Part shown: positions 9,790 through 21,489 of the stretch, one piece after another | Position numbering within the stretch: position 1 is the first letter of the stretch | How the letters are laid out: every line of letters starts with the position of its first letter | DNA from: Echinostoma caproni | Lineage: Eukaryota > Platyhelminthes > Trematoda > Plagiorchiida > Echinostomatidae | Assembly (NCBI GenBank): GCA_900618425.1 | Contig: UZAN01039527.1 | Location: 82,189 to 146,188 of the forward strand | DNA length: 64,000 nt | Direction: 5' to 3' | The notes under the pieces: generated by a model | Seen by the model: the letters and a program-made list of their open reading frames with translations, nothing else | Databases searched by the model: none | Told to the model about the DNA's origin: nothing | Translations under genes and position numbers: made by a program

Positions 9790-11390
9790 ACAACTGTTTT
9801 ATACCAATGGTTAATAAGCAGTCAAAATTTTGATTTTATATGCATGTCTAACATTATCATGTTGTTGTTAAGCAGTTGCTGTTCACCTAACGTGAGTTCC
9901 TTGGAATACGGAGCTTCGAACTGAAAGATGAAGGCCTCAAACATGGTAGTCAGTTTATAAGACGAAACCAAATGAAATCGATGTGAAAACAAAAGATGAT
10001 TCTTTCCCCATATACCATTCAGTCAGTTTCACCAGTTACCCGTTGAGTCCCACGGATTGCACCACATTCTACCTCATTCCAAATTGCCCTCAGAAAACTG
10101 CAAAGCACAATTAGATCTTGGACTCATATCATCTAGCATTTTTCGATGATCAACGCAACAGTGCCGATCCTCACCGAAACTTATACAGAGACAGACGGAG
10201 TGATATCCAAGACTAAAAACGTGATTGGTACCTTAACACTTCATTAATCGCACCTCGCAAAGGTGTCATAGTCGTCCACTCTCATAAATTTATTCCATTT
10301 CAACTGGTTTCGTTGTGTATGGTTATCTGTCTATGTTGATCCCCCAAAGAGAGATTGAGTAAATTGTCAGTCGGGTTTAAAATTTGTCACTCTACTCGCC
10401 ACTGTTTAAAACGAGTAAATTACCGTAAGCCTGGCAGTATTATGGCTTGGTAAACTTGACATTTGGCACTACAGGACCGATATCGTATACACAGCGATTA
10501 CTAGAACGCAGAATAAAACATTTGTCGACCATGTGATATGATGCTGCTATCATGTGCTAGGCGGACGATTGGTTGGTGATAATTGACATTTCTATACCAT
10601 TATAAAATTGAGTTGCTGATTCGTGTACAGCGGCAAACCCTGGATAAAGCGTTCGCTTAAAGTTAGCATAACAGCGCTACTGACTTTTCCACCGCATAGA
10701 AAATAAACCCAGAACTATTGTCGTATCAAGCGTATCACCACGTCCATTGCTTCGCGGTTTGTGTGCTAAAGGATTTCAAAAGACTTGAAAATAATCCGCC
10801 ATCAGTGTGTGAATGAAAAACTAGGCGGTCTGTTTGATAATTTCGCTTTCACATATGTCGGGTCCCATGAACTACGAGATTGTGGTGTGAGACTTTATAC
10901 CTAACATCTTTTCCATTACCTCCCCCCTCCCCTCCACTTACTGACTCAAACTGCAAACCCACGTCGCGCGTTCACATGGCAATTGGTTATTCACGACCAA
11001 GGAGTTTTTCCATCAGGTCGTGTTCTTTCCTGTCCGTCAGATGCGTCGCGAATTTCGTCGGTTATTTTGCACAGTCTCATCTCCAGGCCACTTCCCTCTC
11101 TTAATGAAAATAGATAGAATGTTGTTTGTTCAAATACCGCTTCTGGTCTTTGATCTAGCCCTCATCTTGCTAGATCAAGTCCTTTTACCCAGTCATTCGG
11201 TCACACACTCTCTCGTACACTGAATTGTCTTCATCCTCTCATTCAATGGGTTCACTATGGAATTGTGGAATGGCGCAACTTCGTCTCACGGTTCAACTAC
11301 ACATCTTGATCTGGTAATTCATCACAATAAATTACCCAGTTCAGATAACCGCGACGAATTAAAGTTTTTGTAGCATAGACTCCCGAGTTT
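9790..11390. other. no feature recognised
   Basis: No repeat family, RNA gene or convincing exon. 10918-10938 is C/T-rich (a run of CCTCCCCCCTCCCCTCC type). Small ORFs at 10880-11223 look like chance. Confidence 0.3.
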
Positions 11391-11391
11391 T

Positions 11392-11768
11392 TCATGATGA
11401 ATTCGTCTTGTAAATGAGGCTTGAGCTGAAAAGCTCTCATGCAAAAATAATCAGGTTGTGAAAGTTTCCAACCGAGTCATAGCTCTGGAGGTCATTGCTG
11501 AGATGAGCGAGAACCGATACTCGCAACTAGCTCGCATTGATGGGTTGTGCTAGATCATGTAAATTCAAAATGAGAAATGGTCTGATGAACTGTCCGGTGG
11601 CCGAGTGGGTAGCATGCTTGGGTTCTACCCATGGGGTCCCGGGTTCGGTCGCCAGTTGGGTCGATGGATTCGCCCAGTGCTGATGACACCCAACCAAGTC
11701 GAAACGGCTGTCCAGTGCTTCGCAGTTTTTCAGCTCACACCTCATTCACACGACAAATTCATCATGTA
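11392..11768 (+). mobile_element. hammerhead-ribozyme SINE, sub-family A (copy 1), with terminal inverted repeats
   Basis: The best full-length copy. The ends 11392-11433 and 11727-11768 are inverted repeats (about 36 of 42 positions match, both containing TTTCAGCTCA and AATTCATCATG). Inside are a leader shared with the 49-kb copy, a tRNA-like head with A-box TGGCCGAGTGGG (11598-11609) and B-box GGGTTCGGTCGCC (11641-11653), and a hammerhead ribozyme (11672-11718). It encodes no protein and would depend on a LINE for mobility. The tail continues with GGATCAAATCCTCC, also seen at the left end of the 40.3-kb copy. Confidence 0.75.
11672..11718 (+). ncRNA. hammerhead ribozyme (SINE A copy 1)
   Basis: Core CTGATGA at 11680-11686, stem-II region with AACC loop, GAAAC at 11701-11705, and a mini stem III ending in the GTC cleavage triplet, then CAGTGC. 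The layout matches the type-I design of the schistosome Sm-alpha ribozyme (open stem I, tiny stem III). The core is intact. Stem I on the 5' side is altered (CCAGTG instead of GCACTG), and the base after CTGATGA is C not G, so activity may be reduced. Confidence 0.7.
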
Positions 11769-11779
11769 AAAGGATCAAA

Positions 11780-14700
11780 TCCTCCATTACTCTGAGGTTT
11801 TCATAATTATGGAAAAACTTTGATTTACCTGTGGTTTTTCCGGGGTCCAGATCTATGATTCACTCGCTTTAAACTAATTAGGCTTGCAGAGAATTTTGCT
11901 AGCAAAGTTGAAATTTTCCTATTTCTCTTCGTCCGATAACGACCGTCAGTGAGGTGTATCGATCAGTCTGTATTACAACTGATGCCAGGCAAGAACAATC
12001 GTTAAAACGATTCTGTCAGATTACTGATTCGCTATTCTTTCCTGGGTCACAATATTTTTATCTATTCCCAAACCATATAAGTTTTAACAGTATTTCAGTT
12101 GAGCGCTTTTGTAATTTCTCTTGATGGTGGGTGCATGCACTTGTGTCGGTATACAGTATCCAGGTGTTCAGACAATTCAAGGTTTCTCTGCTTGCGCATA
12201 TATTCATATACGTTGCATTAAGTATTACCGAAGTGACTTGACAAAATTCCCATCGGAGAACACGAATAGCTTCGCGGTTCTTGCCGCTCTTCAGACTTAC
12301 GTATCCAGTAATCTTTTTTCAGTTCATTCATATACCTGTACTCAGGAATTGTATTTCTTGTACAGATATTTGTACCAAATAATCCACCAATATATGTTCG
12401 AATTATGGCAATGAACTATTGTAATAATGAAAAAGTGGAATGTCTATGAAAAACTCATGCAAACACATACCTCATTGGATATAAATTGAACCTTTTTGAG
12501 AAGGTTTATACATGCGTTTACCTCTCATTTTCAGAAGAACAATGGGGACCCGGTAGATTCAAGAATATTTACAAACAAATTCAACGTCACCTTATCCAAA
12601 CGATCGTTCTGTTAGATGAGGCATTATGAATACTATGTCACATTTATACCCGGAATACTTTTAGGCGTAGTACGGTAAAATTAGTTCATCTTCTATCGAA
12701 AAAATCTTTAGTTTTATCGGCAATGACGAAACACAAACCAACAAATTGACAGCAAGCATTACAACTGTATCAGCAAAATCGTATGGATTGCAAGAAACTG
12801 AGAAAAGGACGCCAAAGTCACATTTACTATCGGAGTAGGAATTGAATGAATGCAATAGTGGACCAACGTTTGTCGCTTGCGCCAGAACTCTTCAGTCTGA
12901 AGATAGTTTGAAGTACGCACGTTTTCCTGCATCCTGAAAAGTGTCGTTTTGCAGTAGCAGCTTGGTAAGAATTTTATCTGGTTTAGCGGAATGCCAATCC
13001 AACAGAAAAGATAATCCCAAGGACCAACTGACCAAATAAAAACATGCGCAGTCACTTTTAAAGAAGGAATATCGCAAGTAATCGAAGGTCGCCATACGAC
13101 AGCGTGAAAGTGGGGGTGATTCAGAGGGGGTGGGGGTGGGGGAATTTGGTCGCATACGTGGATCAGGAGTTGAAGCTCGAATAATTTGTTACGCTCCGTC
13201 ATCTCATCACCAAACTCTCAATAGGTTATAGAGCCAATTTGTAAAGGGCGGGCAGTTTCCATTGAATTTTTAGAGTTAATTGGTTGGTCGTGGTTTGGTC
13301 GCTGTCTCCGATGTGTCTCTAATTTTATGGTTTGATGTTCGAACTCAGTTACCTCCACCGACCTTTAATGGTAGGCAGCTTTCCTGTCGTCTGCGTCAAT
13401 AGCAAGAATAAACTAGCGAGGCCTTATGAGGTTCGCCACTCCAAGTTCCAGGGGCTCAGGTTGCCAGTTTCCATAACTGAATAGCCGGTCTTTTCAATTA
13501 TGGGGTCCACCGTGTCTGCTGTTCATCACACAAATGTGTGTGTGTAATAAAAAAATTCATCGAGTGAATAACGAACCATCTGAGCCCTAAGTGCAAAGCG
13601 ACGGTAGTTGGTAAGTTTCACAATAATTGGATATTTAATCATATTGTTCCAGGCCTAACCCTGACCACACATCATTACGCATTATCACCGCACTGTGAAA
13701 CAGAATGAAATGCAAATCCGTCAATTTAAGCAAAATTTTATTCTCACCGCCTTGTTATTCAACACGACGGAAGTTTTGGAAACAGATTAATATCTACCTG
13801 GAGCTGTACTTCATTTTTCCGAAGTAGTTCGAAATTTAAAAAAACAACTCAACGGGTGTAAAATAGTTCCTTCGAACTTGACCAATTGGATCACCAATGA
13901 GGTTGGTCCAATCGATCGACCGCGCAAACGCAAACCAGTCATCTAAGGATCAAGTGGCTAAACCAAAAAGGTTAAAATGAAAGAAAGGCCGTGCAACTGT
14001 GCACACTGCATTTTAAGTGTGTCCATTTCGTATTACATGTTACAATTTGTCATGTTCAACGAAAAATAAAACGCTCGAGGTACAAAACGCGTTCTTTCTA
14101 TGTAATGTATTGGGAAACCGATAAAATGTGAAATTTGGAAGAAGCAAGAGTTACATCATCACCATCAGGCGAACGAGAACCCCTTGTGTGTGTGCAGGAC
14201 ACCCAAATTGAGGAAGGGTGGTTAGAAGGATATGTCATTGCATGAAGCCCCGCGTTTTGAACGACCGTACCACCCGGAAGGTACTGTATTTCGGTCACCA
14301 AAGACCAACTTGATTTATGCCATTTTAAGTGGTACGTGGACTTTTATTACTTTGAAACCGATGTATAGAGTGAAAATCTTTGTTGTTCCTCTGCTCCTGT
14401 CCATGTTTGTAAAATAGTTCTGCAGAATTATTATTTAGCCTGAGGAGTACGTTTCTTTCTGTGACGCGATATCCCACTTCAATCAATGATTGCTTCAGTT
14501 GATTTTTTTCTGTGAGGAATCACACCATGGTAGATATGTTAAAATGACGGATACCAAAAACTTCAAACACAGGCTCATGTAGTAAACATCAGGGAACCAT
14601 GAAACTGCGCATCAACATCTAAAGGCAAAGTCAATGTTCGCGTCTGAATATCAAACATGAAAGGATCTAGACAACAAAGTCCCATAGATAAATCAAGTTA

Positions 14701-15230
14701 GATTTCATTAATTCAACAACCGATCAATCATAATGATCTCGACGTAATATCGACCTCTGCTTGATCTATTTTTTAGGATAACAAATCTTTGAGATAACGT
14801 TTTGCCAAAGGGTTCTTTTGTAAATCTTTACCGGAATGAGTCTGGATTAATACCGCTGTATCATTCTGTACACCCAAATTAGACGGTCGATGGACATATT
14901 TAAGAATCAAACCATTTCGTATATGGATCAACTTGGTTTACCTTAAGCTGTACTGTTTTGATTCTTTTTTGAAGTAAAAACGGTCAACTTTTACGGTAGC
15001 AAACTTGGGTTAAAAACGGTCAACTTGTGCATTTCTATGAAACTGAATAGAAGATGATAATGGTCTTTTCAGGTAACCTTTCTCAACAAACGAGCGATAA
15101 CATTAAACTGCACTTCGATTGGTCATTTGCTATTTTTTCCCCACTATCCCAATTTTCGAGGTCAAAGAAAAACACAGATGAAATAAGATTTGCTTAGTGT
15201 AGAATGATCTTCCTCGTATATGGAGAAAGA
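11780..15230. other. no firm feature
   Basis: Contains a minus-strand ORF of 147 codons (12759-13202), which overlaps other open frames and a C-rich run (GGGGGTGGGGG near 13128-13140); this is near chance expectation. A plus-strand ORF at 12121-12414 is also unsupported. A 16-bp direct repeat, TAAAAACGGTCAACTT, occurs at 14975-14990 and 15011-15026. No repeat family is shared with the rest of the window. Confidence 0.3.
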
Positions 15231-15237
15231 ACCACGT

Positions 15238-15345
15238 GAACAGATAAAATGAGAAGTTTTGTACTACCGTTCTTGCCTAGCTGGGTCTAATCTGCAGTGC
15301 GAATCCATCAACCCAACTAAGCGTCGAATTCGAGACCTTTTAGTT
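15238..15345 (-). mobile_element. HHR-SINE fragment, sub-family A (copy, degenerate)
   Basis: On the minus strand, ATGGATTCGCACTGC is followed by a decayed ribozyme core (CAGATTAGACCCAGCTAGG, then AGAAC) at about 15261-15300. The upstream head is only partly recognisable (TTGGGTTGATGGATTCGC). It has lost the catalytic CTGATGA and GAAAC, so it cannot cleave. Confidence 0.5.
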
Positions 15346-15539
15346 TAAGAAAAACAAGTGCGTTACTAAAATGCGTATCGCATTCTTAACTTGACAAAGC
15401 CTCATCTTATCTGTGCGACCCGATAATTTTGTTTTTCTTCATGTATTCTTTATTACCCGACGGTTGCCGTGAAAAGTATGATTTTACTTGGAATGCGAAC
15501 AGTCGCGATTGCACTAGTACCAAATTTAATATGATANAG

Positions 15540-15646
15540 CTAATTTGATCGAATCGCTGTCCCATAAATATCGTGTCTCAGATACAAGACTGCTCGAAAA
15601 GAAAGTCAAGCCTAGAAAAGGAAGAACAACTACTAGGTTGATCAAG
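15540..15646 (+). CDS. candidate internal exon, 107 nt
   Basis: An acceptor containing an ambiguous base (ATNAG, 15537 is N) is followed by 35 open codons and donor ATCAAG|GTAACC. The peptide is basic (NLIESLSHKYRVSDTRLLE, then KKVKPRKGRTTT). The frame stays open past the donor to 15775, so it could instead be one 76-codon ORF. No family is recognised. Confidence 0.35.
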
Positions 15647-15896
15647 GTAACCATCCGTCAAGTGGACTTCATACATTTGCTGAGTGCCACGAAATTCATA
15701 CTCACGCCTCTTGATTGCACACAGTGTAAGATTGTCCAAACAAATGTCCCTGTGTTTAGTATCAAGGATGCCTAAGCATATCAAACTCTAAACATGCCCT
15801 CCTTTTTAATGAGGACACTACTCGCACTCATCAGGGCATCCTCATTGTCAATTCCTAATTTTTAAATTTCATACTTTATGCCTTCGTTATTAATGA

Positions 15897-15914
15897 CGAT
15901 AATAATAATAATAA
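15897..15914. repeat. (ATA)n microsatellite
   Basis: Six tandem trinucleotides (GATAATAATAATAATAAT). A similar short tract lies at 35755-35770. Confidence 0.8.
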
Positions 15915-16349
15915 TGTTTTTTACTTTCTTGAATTTTACTTATAGAGATTACTAACATAGACCGCAACCAATCAGGTACTACCTGGATACATATTGAATG
16001 GGAAGTATGGGTGGAGATGGCGGAATTTGAAATCATTATAACTAGATCAATGCGACGTTTACATTGACAGCTTAAAAGGATTTTATGTAGTACTTAGAGA
16101 AGTGCTGCTTATCAGTCATTTAACATCTGTTCATCTTTATTCAACCAAACACCACAGCATAATATTTGGTCTCTCATAAATGGCTCTACGTTTGTTTAGG
16201 AAAACAATCAATCTGGTAGACGAAGCCATGTTGATCGACCACAAAACACGCGTCATGATCAATCAAACTTGAACAGGAAGTAGAGAACGAAACGGGGAAA
16301 ATGATCGAATGAGGTTAGGATGACTTCTTTTTGATGGTTGATTTGCTTG

Positions 16350-16352
<3 letters not shown>

Positions 16353-16397
<45 letters not shown>
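16353..16397. repeat. (TG)n microsatellite
   Basis: About 22 uninterrupted TG units, followed by an N at 16398, which suggests that sequencing or assembly could not size the tract. Several ORFs called across it are low-complexity artefacts. Confidence 0.95.
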
Positions 16398-16930
16398 NTA
16401 CAAAAAACTTCTCCCATTCAACCTGTTTGCCACACTGTTTCACAAAATACAAGCCACTACAACCACTTCTATTCGGATTAATACGTTTCAACACTTGTGG
16501 GAGGCCAAAATAATATCTATATTTTCTTCTGTGCAAACTACATACCTTTCAAACCAGCTGTCACAAAGCCAAAAATGAGCTAACTCGGACAGTCGCGAGT
16601 AGAGAGACAATTTGTGATCTGAATTTATTCAAGTGCTATCACAGTGTTGGCAGATTGTTAAGACTAATCTATAAAGCTCTGTTTGATGGAAGCGTGTTTG
16701 CGCGTTGAGGGAAGGATTTAGTGAAGCATCCAGAGCACAACAGTTAGTTGGACTGTAACTCTGATTGTCGAGCAAAAAAATTGTTCAACATAGCGAGAGT
16801 GAACCGTATTAAATATTTTCGAAAACGCTATATACTACAGCTTCGCTGGCAGCAGGTTTCGGTCGGTCGCACTTATTTCTGTCTTCTCCACACATCCCGT
16901 TTCTCCAAATAGGTTTTACATGTCTTTATT

Positions 16931-16933
<3 letters not shown>

Positions 16934-17028
<95 letters not shown>

Positions 17029-17070
17029 ACTCTGTCTGTCTGTCTATCACTCTGTCTGTCTGTCTGTCTG
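16934..17070. repeat. (TCTG)n tetranucleotide microsatellite
   Basis: More than 30 tandem TCTG units, with single interruptions (TTTG near 16970; TATCACTCTG twice near 17025-17052). The repeated interruption block TCTATCACTCTGTCTG shows that part of the tract expanded as a larger unit. The ORF across it (LSVCLSVC...) is an artefact. Confidence 0.95.
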
Positions 17071-17079
17071 CATGTATAG

Positions 17080-18960
17080 GGCTTTTGCTTATAATTAGAT
17101 GTCCACCCCTAAGGCACGTCAATACGGAGTTGTTCCCAACTGTGCACCGTAACATGCAACTGCGAAACTGGTTTTGATCTTAACTAAATTACTCATTTCA
17201 TTTAATTTGATGGATTTGATTTCGCAAGAAACAGGTATTATGTTTGTTATCCTCGTCCACCGATGTTTCGCTTCTGTTCATTACCTATACACAAATTGGG
17301 GTTAGAATTCAGTGACTGTTCGCCTACTGTTTCGGCTCCTCATGCTATCCTCAACAATAGAACTGCAAACCACGCGTGGCAACCAAACATGTTATTCGTA
17401 ATCCTGCTGATACGTAGCATGCATTTCGTTTAGCAACGCAACAAAGTGGAATGATCAACTGCACTCCGGATCTGGCTCTCAGTCAGAGTGCATGTGGACG
17501 TATTGTGGATTACAGTGTCAAGTGTGCAAATATTTCCACACTTTTGGTGGAAGATAAATTGGTCCGAGGAAGGTTTAGTCCTTGCACGAAGTTCTTCTCG
17601 ACCAGAACTCAATGTGCAACTGCTCTTTATTGCCTACACAGAACTTTACCAGTGGACCAGAAAGCGTTTATAGCAACCACTGAGTGAATGGAATCCATGA
17701 GATTTTCGCACAAAGCGGCCTCCCTGGAACGGATGGTTGATCAAATAATCAAAGGACGCAGGGAGAGACAAAAGGGAATGGGAGTAGTTAGGAGTCTGTA
17801 CATGCTCATTCGCTGCTCAAAGCAGATACGGAGGTAGATATTATTTCAATAAGGTTATTAAGCACAATATGACATTCTACGCTGCACAACTAAAAGCTGT
17901 AATCACATCCGAACCAAGTGCCTTTTCCACAGTTTGCCGTTTCTACAGCCCCGGTAGATGTGTACTCACACACATGTGCTGGCTGGACCAAGCAGGCTTT
18001 TGTCCGATTGCACTTGTGAACCCCACCCGGTTCGGTTGAACACGGGAACAATTAGGTGAGCTACGAGCTCGGTGTGTTCGATCCTCATTGAGCCGAATCA
18101 CTTAAAGATGTGGTAAGCGCAGTATTAACCACTTATAAAGTTTGGTACGGGTAATCAAGGAAAACGGAGAACCGCGTTCGAAGAACAACCAAAACATTCG
18201 GATGTACAATTCCCTCTCTGTGCGTGCCTAGAAGAAAGAATGAGTGGTACGTATTCTCAGTGGTTCAGACGTAACCTCATGATTTGTCGTTAGACCAAAT
18301 TCCTAGCACGAGTCTTCTGTGAATGAGGCCCAGACCTCCATTGAATTCGCATTGCGTGTGTGCACTTTCTCTTCACGAAAACATACCGATACTGCATGAC
18401 TGACAACTATCTGGGTTGAAACAGGGATAAAAATTAACGGCAAGCATTTAAGAATAGATATGAGTCAGACTGCAGAGAAGTTACAGGTCAGGTATACATA
18501 CCAGAATCTCTTTTCAAAGGATACAAGTTTGTAAATACCTAAGAGGAAACATGAAATATGAAGAAAAACCTCTGATACTGCCGTGGAGTTACGTATAGTT
18601 AGTTATTATGATCATTCAATCGTGAATGTGCACCAAGCATTTCACAAGAATTCAAACTGTTTATCCAAGGTAAAATTTACTTTGCTAAGTCCGAATCCCT
18701 CTAATTGTCTGACACAGTATTGAAATATAGAGTAAGCACACAAAATTTCACATTCCTGCATACGGGCCTTTGATAAAAGATGACGGAATTTGGAACTGTA
18801 CCAAGAGCATTTGAAACACTATAGATATGTGATTGTGTGCAGAGAACTCCCACACACACATAAAAAAAGGAAAATACGTGCCATTCTTGAAAGCCCTAGA
18901 AGCACTACAGTTTTGTTCTTCCCTCTCGATGCCTCTAATTCAGACTAAGGCTAAAATAAA
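17080..18960. other. no firm feature
   Basis: Includes a 78-codon plus-strand ORF at 17451-17687 with several cysteines, but other frames are open too and splice signals do not discriminate. A tRNA-like B-box (GTGTTCGATCCTC near 18079-18091) hints at a decayed SINE. Confidence 0.25.
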
Positions 18961-18969
18961 AGACATATT

Positions 18970-19160
18970 CAGAGTAGCAAGCTTAGATTAGCCCGTTCGA
19001 TTGTTAGGAGGCACCAGGCACCAGGAACCACTTCACGATTCGAGTCCTGACAGGGACACAAAAAGTACGCACCGCTGACGAGTTCCGAACAGGACAAAAC
19101 AACTGTCCGGTGCTCTTTGTCGGTTATCACAAACATTGCCATCGCATGTAAAAGACATTA
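18970..19160 (+). mobile_element. HHR-SINE, sub-family B (copy 1)
   Basis: Begins near the sub-family B leader (AGATTAGCCCGTTCGATTG), then a decayed tRNA-like B-box (GATTCGAGTCC near 19038-19048), CCTGACAGGGAC, a hammerhead ribozyme (19069-19113), and the tail TCTTTGTCGGTTATCACAAA. The same order is seen in reverse at 58.7 kb. The ribozyme body is the same design as sub-family A, but the head and tail differ. Confidence 0.7.
19069..19113 (+). ncRNA. hammerhead ribozyme (SINE B copy 1)
   Basis: Stem I is perfect (GCACCG at 19069-19074 pairs with CGGTGC at 19108-19113). The core CTGACGA is intact, stem II pairs GTTCC with GGAC, and the GTC cleavage triplet is present. The conserved GAAA is AAAA here: the essential G12 is replaced by A. 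The fold should form, but cleavage is expected to be lost or very slow. Confidence 0.7.
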
Positions 19161-20213
19161 GTTCCAAAGTACTCTTGTGAACACAGGAGAACTGCAATGA
19201 AGATTTAAATAGCAGTTTCAACGAGGTACATCAGCTCAACTCGTTATAACTGTATTATGTTGGTGAATTCACAGAAAGCATTATTCATTTTCTACTGAAA
19301 TATGCTTGAGAGGCGGCTAGAAAAACAGAATTTTGAAATTGAGTACCTCTGGTATTTTGGTGTCAATGACAAAATAAGAGGTGCAATTACTATTTTAAAC
19401 TTGTTGAGTCTGATCGATTAGATGTATTTGGACCAAGATAGCGACTGGTTCGACCACTTACGATAAATAAATAACTGAATCGATTGGTAGATAAATATGC
19501 AGTTAGACGGCACCTATTCTTTGAATGTTTGAAGACTGATGCGTATTGATAACAGCAACAGAAAAACGTCGTGGTTTCGGAAAGGTGATATCACTTCCCG
19601 GTGAAGTCTTATCCAATAGGGATTGTGTATTCTATAGACATATTTACCGATTGGATTGATTCAAACTGGATTGCACTCCTCAGTGAATCGTCAGACTAAG
19701 TTCAGGGTGGATCGTCAACATGAATGACACTGATGCAGCTGCTTACGCCACAAACGTTTACCGACAGACATCGGTATGGCTTTGATGACGAAACCGCAAG
19801 AAAAAACTTGTAATGCGTAAAGCTATCTTTGATCACGGTAGGTATCCTTTGGTCTTGTCCATATAAATTAGGTTGGTTAAACATTTTATGAGTTGATCCT
19901 AACAAGTCCACTCAGACAATTCTAGTAAGGAATGTTTTCGGATGCGAACGATGTGTATGGACTGGTTTCGGCTTTGTTCGGTATCGGCAACAATATCATC
20001 ACGCCCAATTATATTTACGTTTATCATCACCATCATTCCAGTCATTGATGCGTACAGCATTTTGTTGTTCAAGCCTCCATTAGTTATTTCAATTGATTTG
20101 TCTCAATCCGATTCATCTCCATTATGTTAAACTCAATTCTAAAATATTACTAAAACTCTTCATCTCCTGTGCATCGTTTTCCAACTCAGTTACATCTACT
20201 ATTCACTGTGCAG

Positions 20214-20291
20214 AACCATTCTTACCAAAAGCGCCGTAGACAAAATCTGATGAATGCCATTATAGTCGAATTTGAGCCCATCACATTTTCG
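20214..20291 (+). CDS. candidate internal exon, 78 nt
   Basis: A strong acceptor (CTATTCACTGTGCAG) is followed by 26 complete codons and a consensus donor TTCG|GTGAGT, phase 0 at both ends. The peptide starts NHSYQKRRRQNLMNAI and ends VEFEPITFS. No domain is recognised. This is one of the better-looking single exons by splice-site quality. Confidence 0.4.
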
Positions 20292-20972
20292 GTGAGTATG
20301 GTATTGTGCTGCGGAGAACCAATGCAGCCAGAATGAGTCACAATGATGGAACTGGTAGATCAGCGGAAAAAAACCCAAGGTTAAACGAGAAACAGATTAG
20401 TTGTTTAATTACATATCAGATCAAGTGTAGTTTAAGCTCTATGCGCGACGAGGTAATATGAAATGATGGGAGACAGATGGTTCGTTGACGATATCAATGT
20501 ACTCATTTTATTTGTATGTTATCATTGTCAATTCGCTGATTTTGTACCCTTTTACTGGGAATTGACAGCGACGCATACATGTTGCATGCTAACCAGTCCG
20601 AAAATTCCGGATCCGGTACATATATCGTATTTGAGATCTGTGCGTATTGATTGAATGAATCCGCATCGATCCTTTTTCACAAATCCATTGGTTGATTGCG
20701 AGTGCGTTATGCTGACCACTCACAGTTCTATCACAGACTCCATTCGGATTATTTGCTGTAAAACCACAACTCACTTCCAGGATTCATCGCTGCATACCCT
20801 TAGGGCTATTTTACATTCCCTTTAAACTCCTGAATATTCGAGCTATTTTATTTCTGTGTCTCATTCGGGTTTGTTCCGTTCAGTGGTCTCCTCGGTTAAA
20901 CACCCTACTTGTGAACAATCCACCCTTGGTAGCCTTATTGCAGTTACTTACACGCCCGGATGATCTACCCTT

Positions 20973-21170
20973 TTTACTTTTTCTTTCTTTTATTGAATAT
21001 ACAATGGTACATTTGCCAGGGGGAGGAAACGGACAATCAGAGGGCTACCATGCAACACAAAAGACAAGGCATTTAAGGTGATCGCGTTGGCGAGATTCGA
21101 ACACATGTCTTCCCGGGGCTAGCTTGGCCAGCTTTACTAATCGACCACCCGGGCTTGCAGCGCTTTGAAT
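20973..21170 (-). mobile_element. tRNA-derived SINE, family 2 (copy 3)
   Basis: Minus-strand copy: B-box GTGTTCGAATCTC near 21092-21104, body, and 3' tail ATTCAATAAAAGAAAG at 20985-21000. It sits directly beside the LINE fragment that starts at about 21200. Confidence 0.65.
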
Positions 21171-21199
21171 TGAAGTGCCAGATCAACAACTGAGGTGAT

Positions 21200-21485
21200 G
21201 ACGGAACAACAAATCTGTTGTCGTTTGCTCTTTTCCCAAACTATGGAAATCTGTGAATATTGTCCAAATCCCTAAAACGCCAGCCTCCCGCATTGTGTCT
21301 GAACGCGATTATTCCATCACAATTACCTCTTGCATACACAAACTCACTGAGCGTGCTATTCTTAGCCATCTGCTCTCTCCCTCTATCTTGAATGTTCTTC
21401 AGAATTCTTTTGGATTTTTTCACAAAACGATTTTTTCTGTGCTATATACGTAGTATCTTCTGTCAAACACTTTGTCACAAAGTCT
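21200..21485 (+). mobile_element. LINE-A fragment, 5' part of split copy
   Basis: The plus strand encodes LPKLWKSVNIVQIPKTPAS... then a TERAILSHLLSPS segment. This corresponds position for position to the LINE-A copy on the minus strand at about 30.8 kb (IPDSWRPFTIVPIPKSSSSS, LAERAILTHL). It is the region just before the RT palm of a CR1-like element. The continuation is displaced by the LINE-B insertion and resumes near 22520. Confidence 0.65.
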
Positions 21486-21489
21486 CCGG

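Noticed and set aside
16315..16578. ORFs across the (TG)n tract
   Set aside because: Low-complexity translations of a microsatellite.
17450..17570. Cys-rich frame resembling a C1 zinc finger (GLQCQVCKYFHTF)
   Set aside because: Cys/His spacing does not match the C1 domain and no upstream Cys/His set is present; other frames are equally open.
18395..18440. CTGACAACTATCTGGGTTGAAACAGG as a decayed hammerhead
   Set aside because: The core lacks the essential GA, stem I has no partner, and none of the flanking SINE sequence is present.
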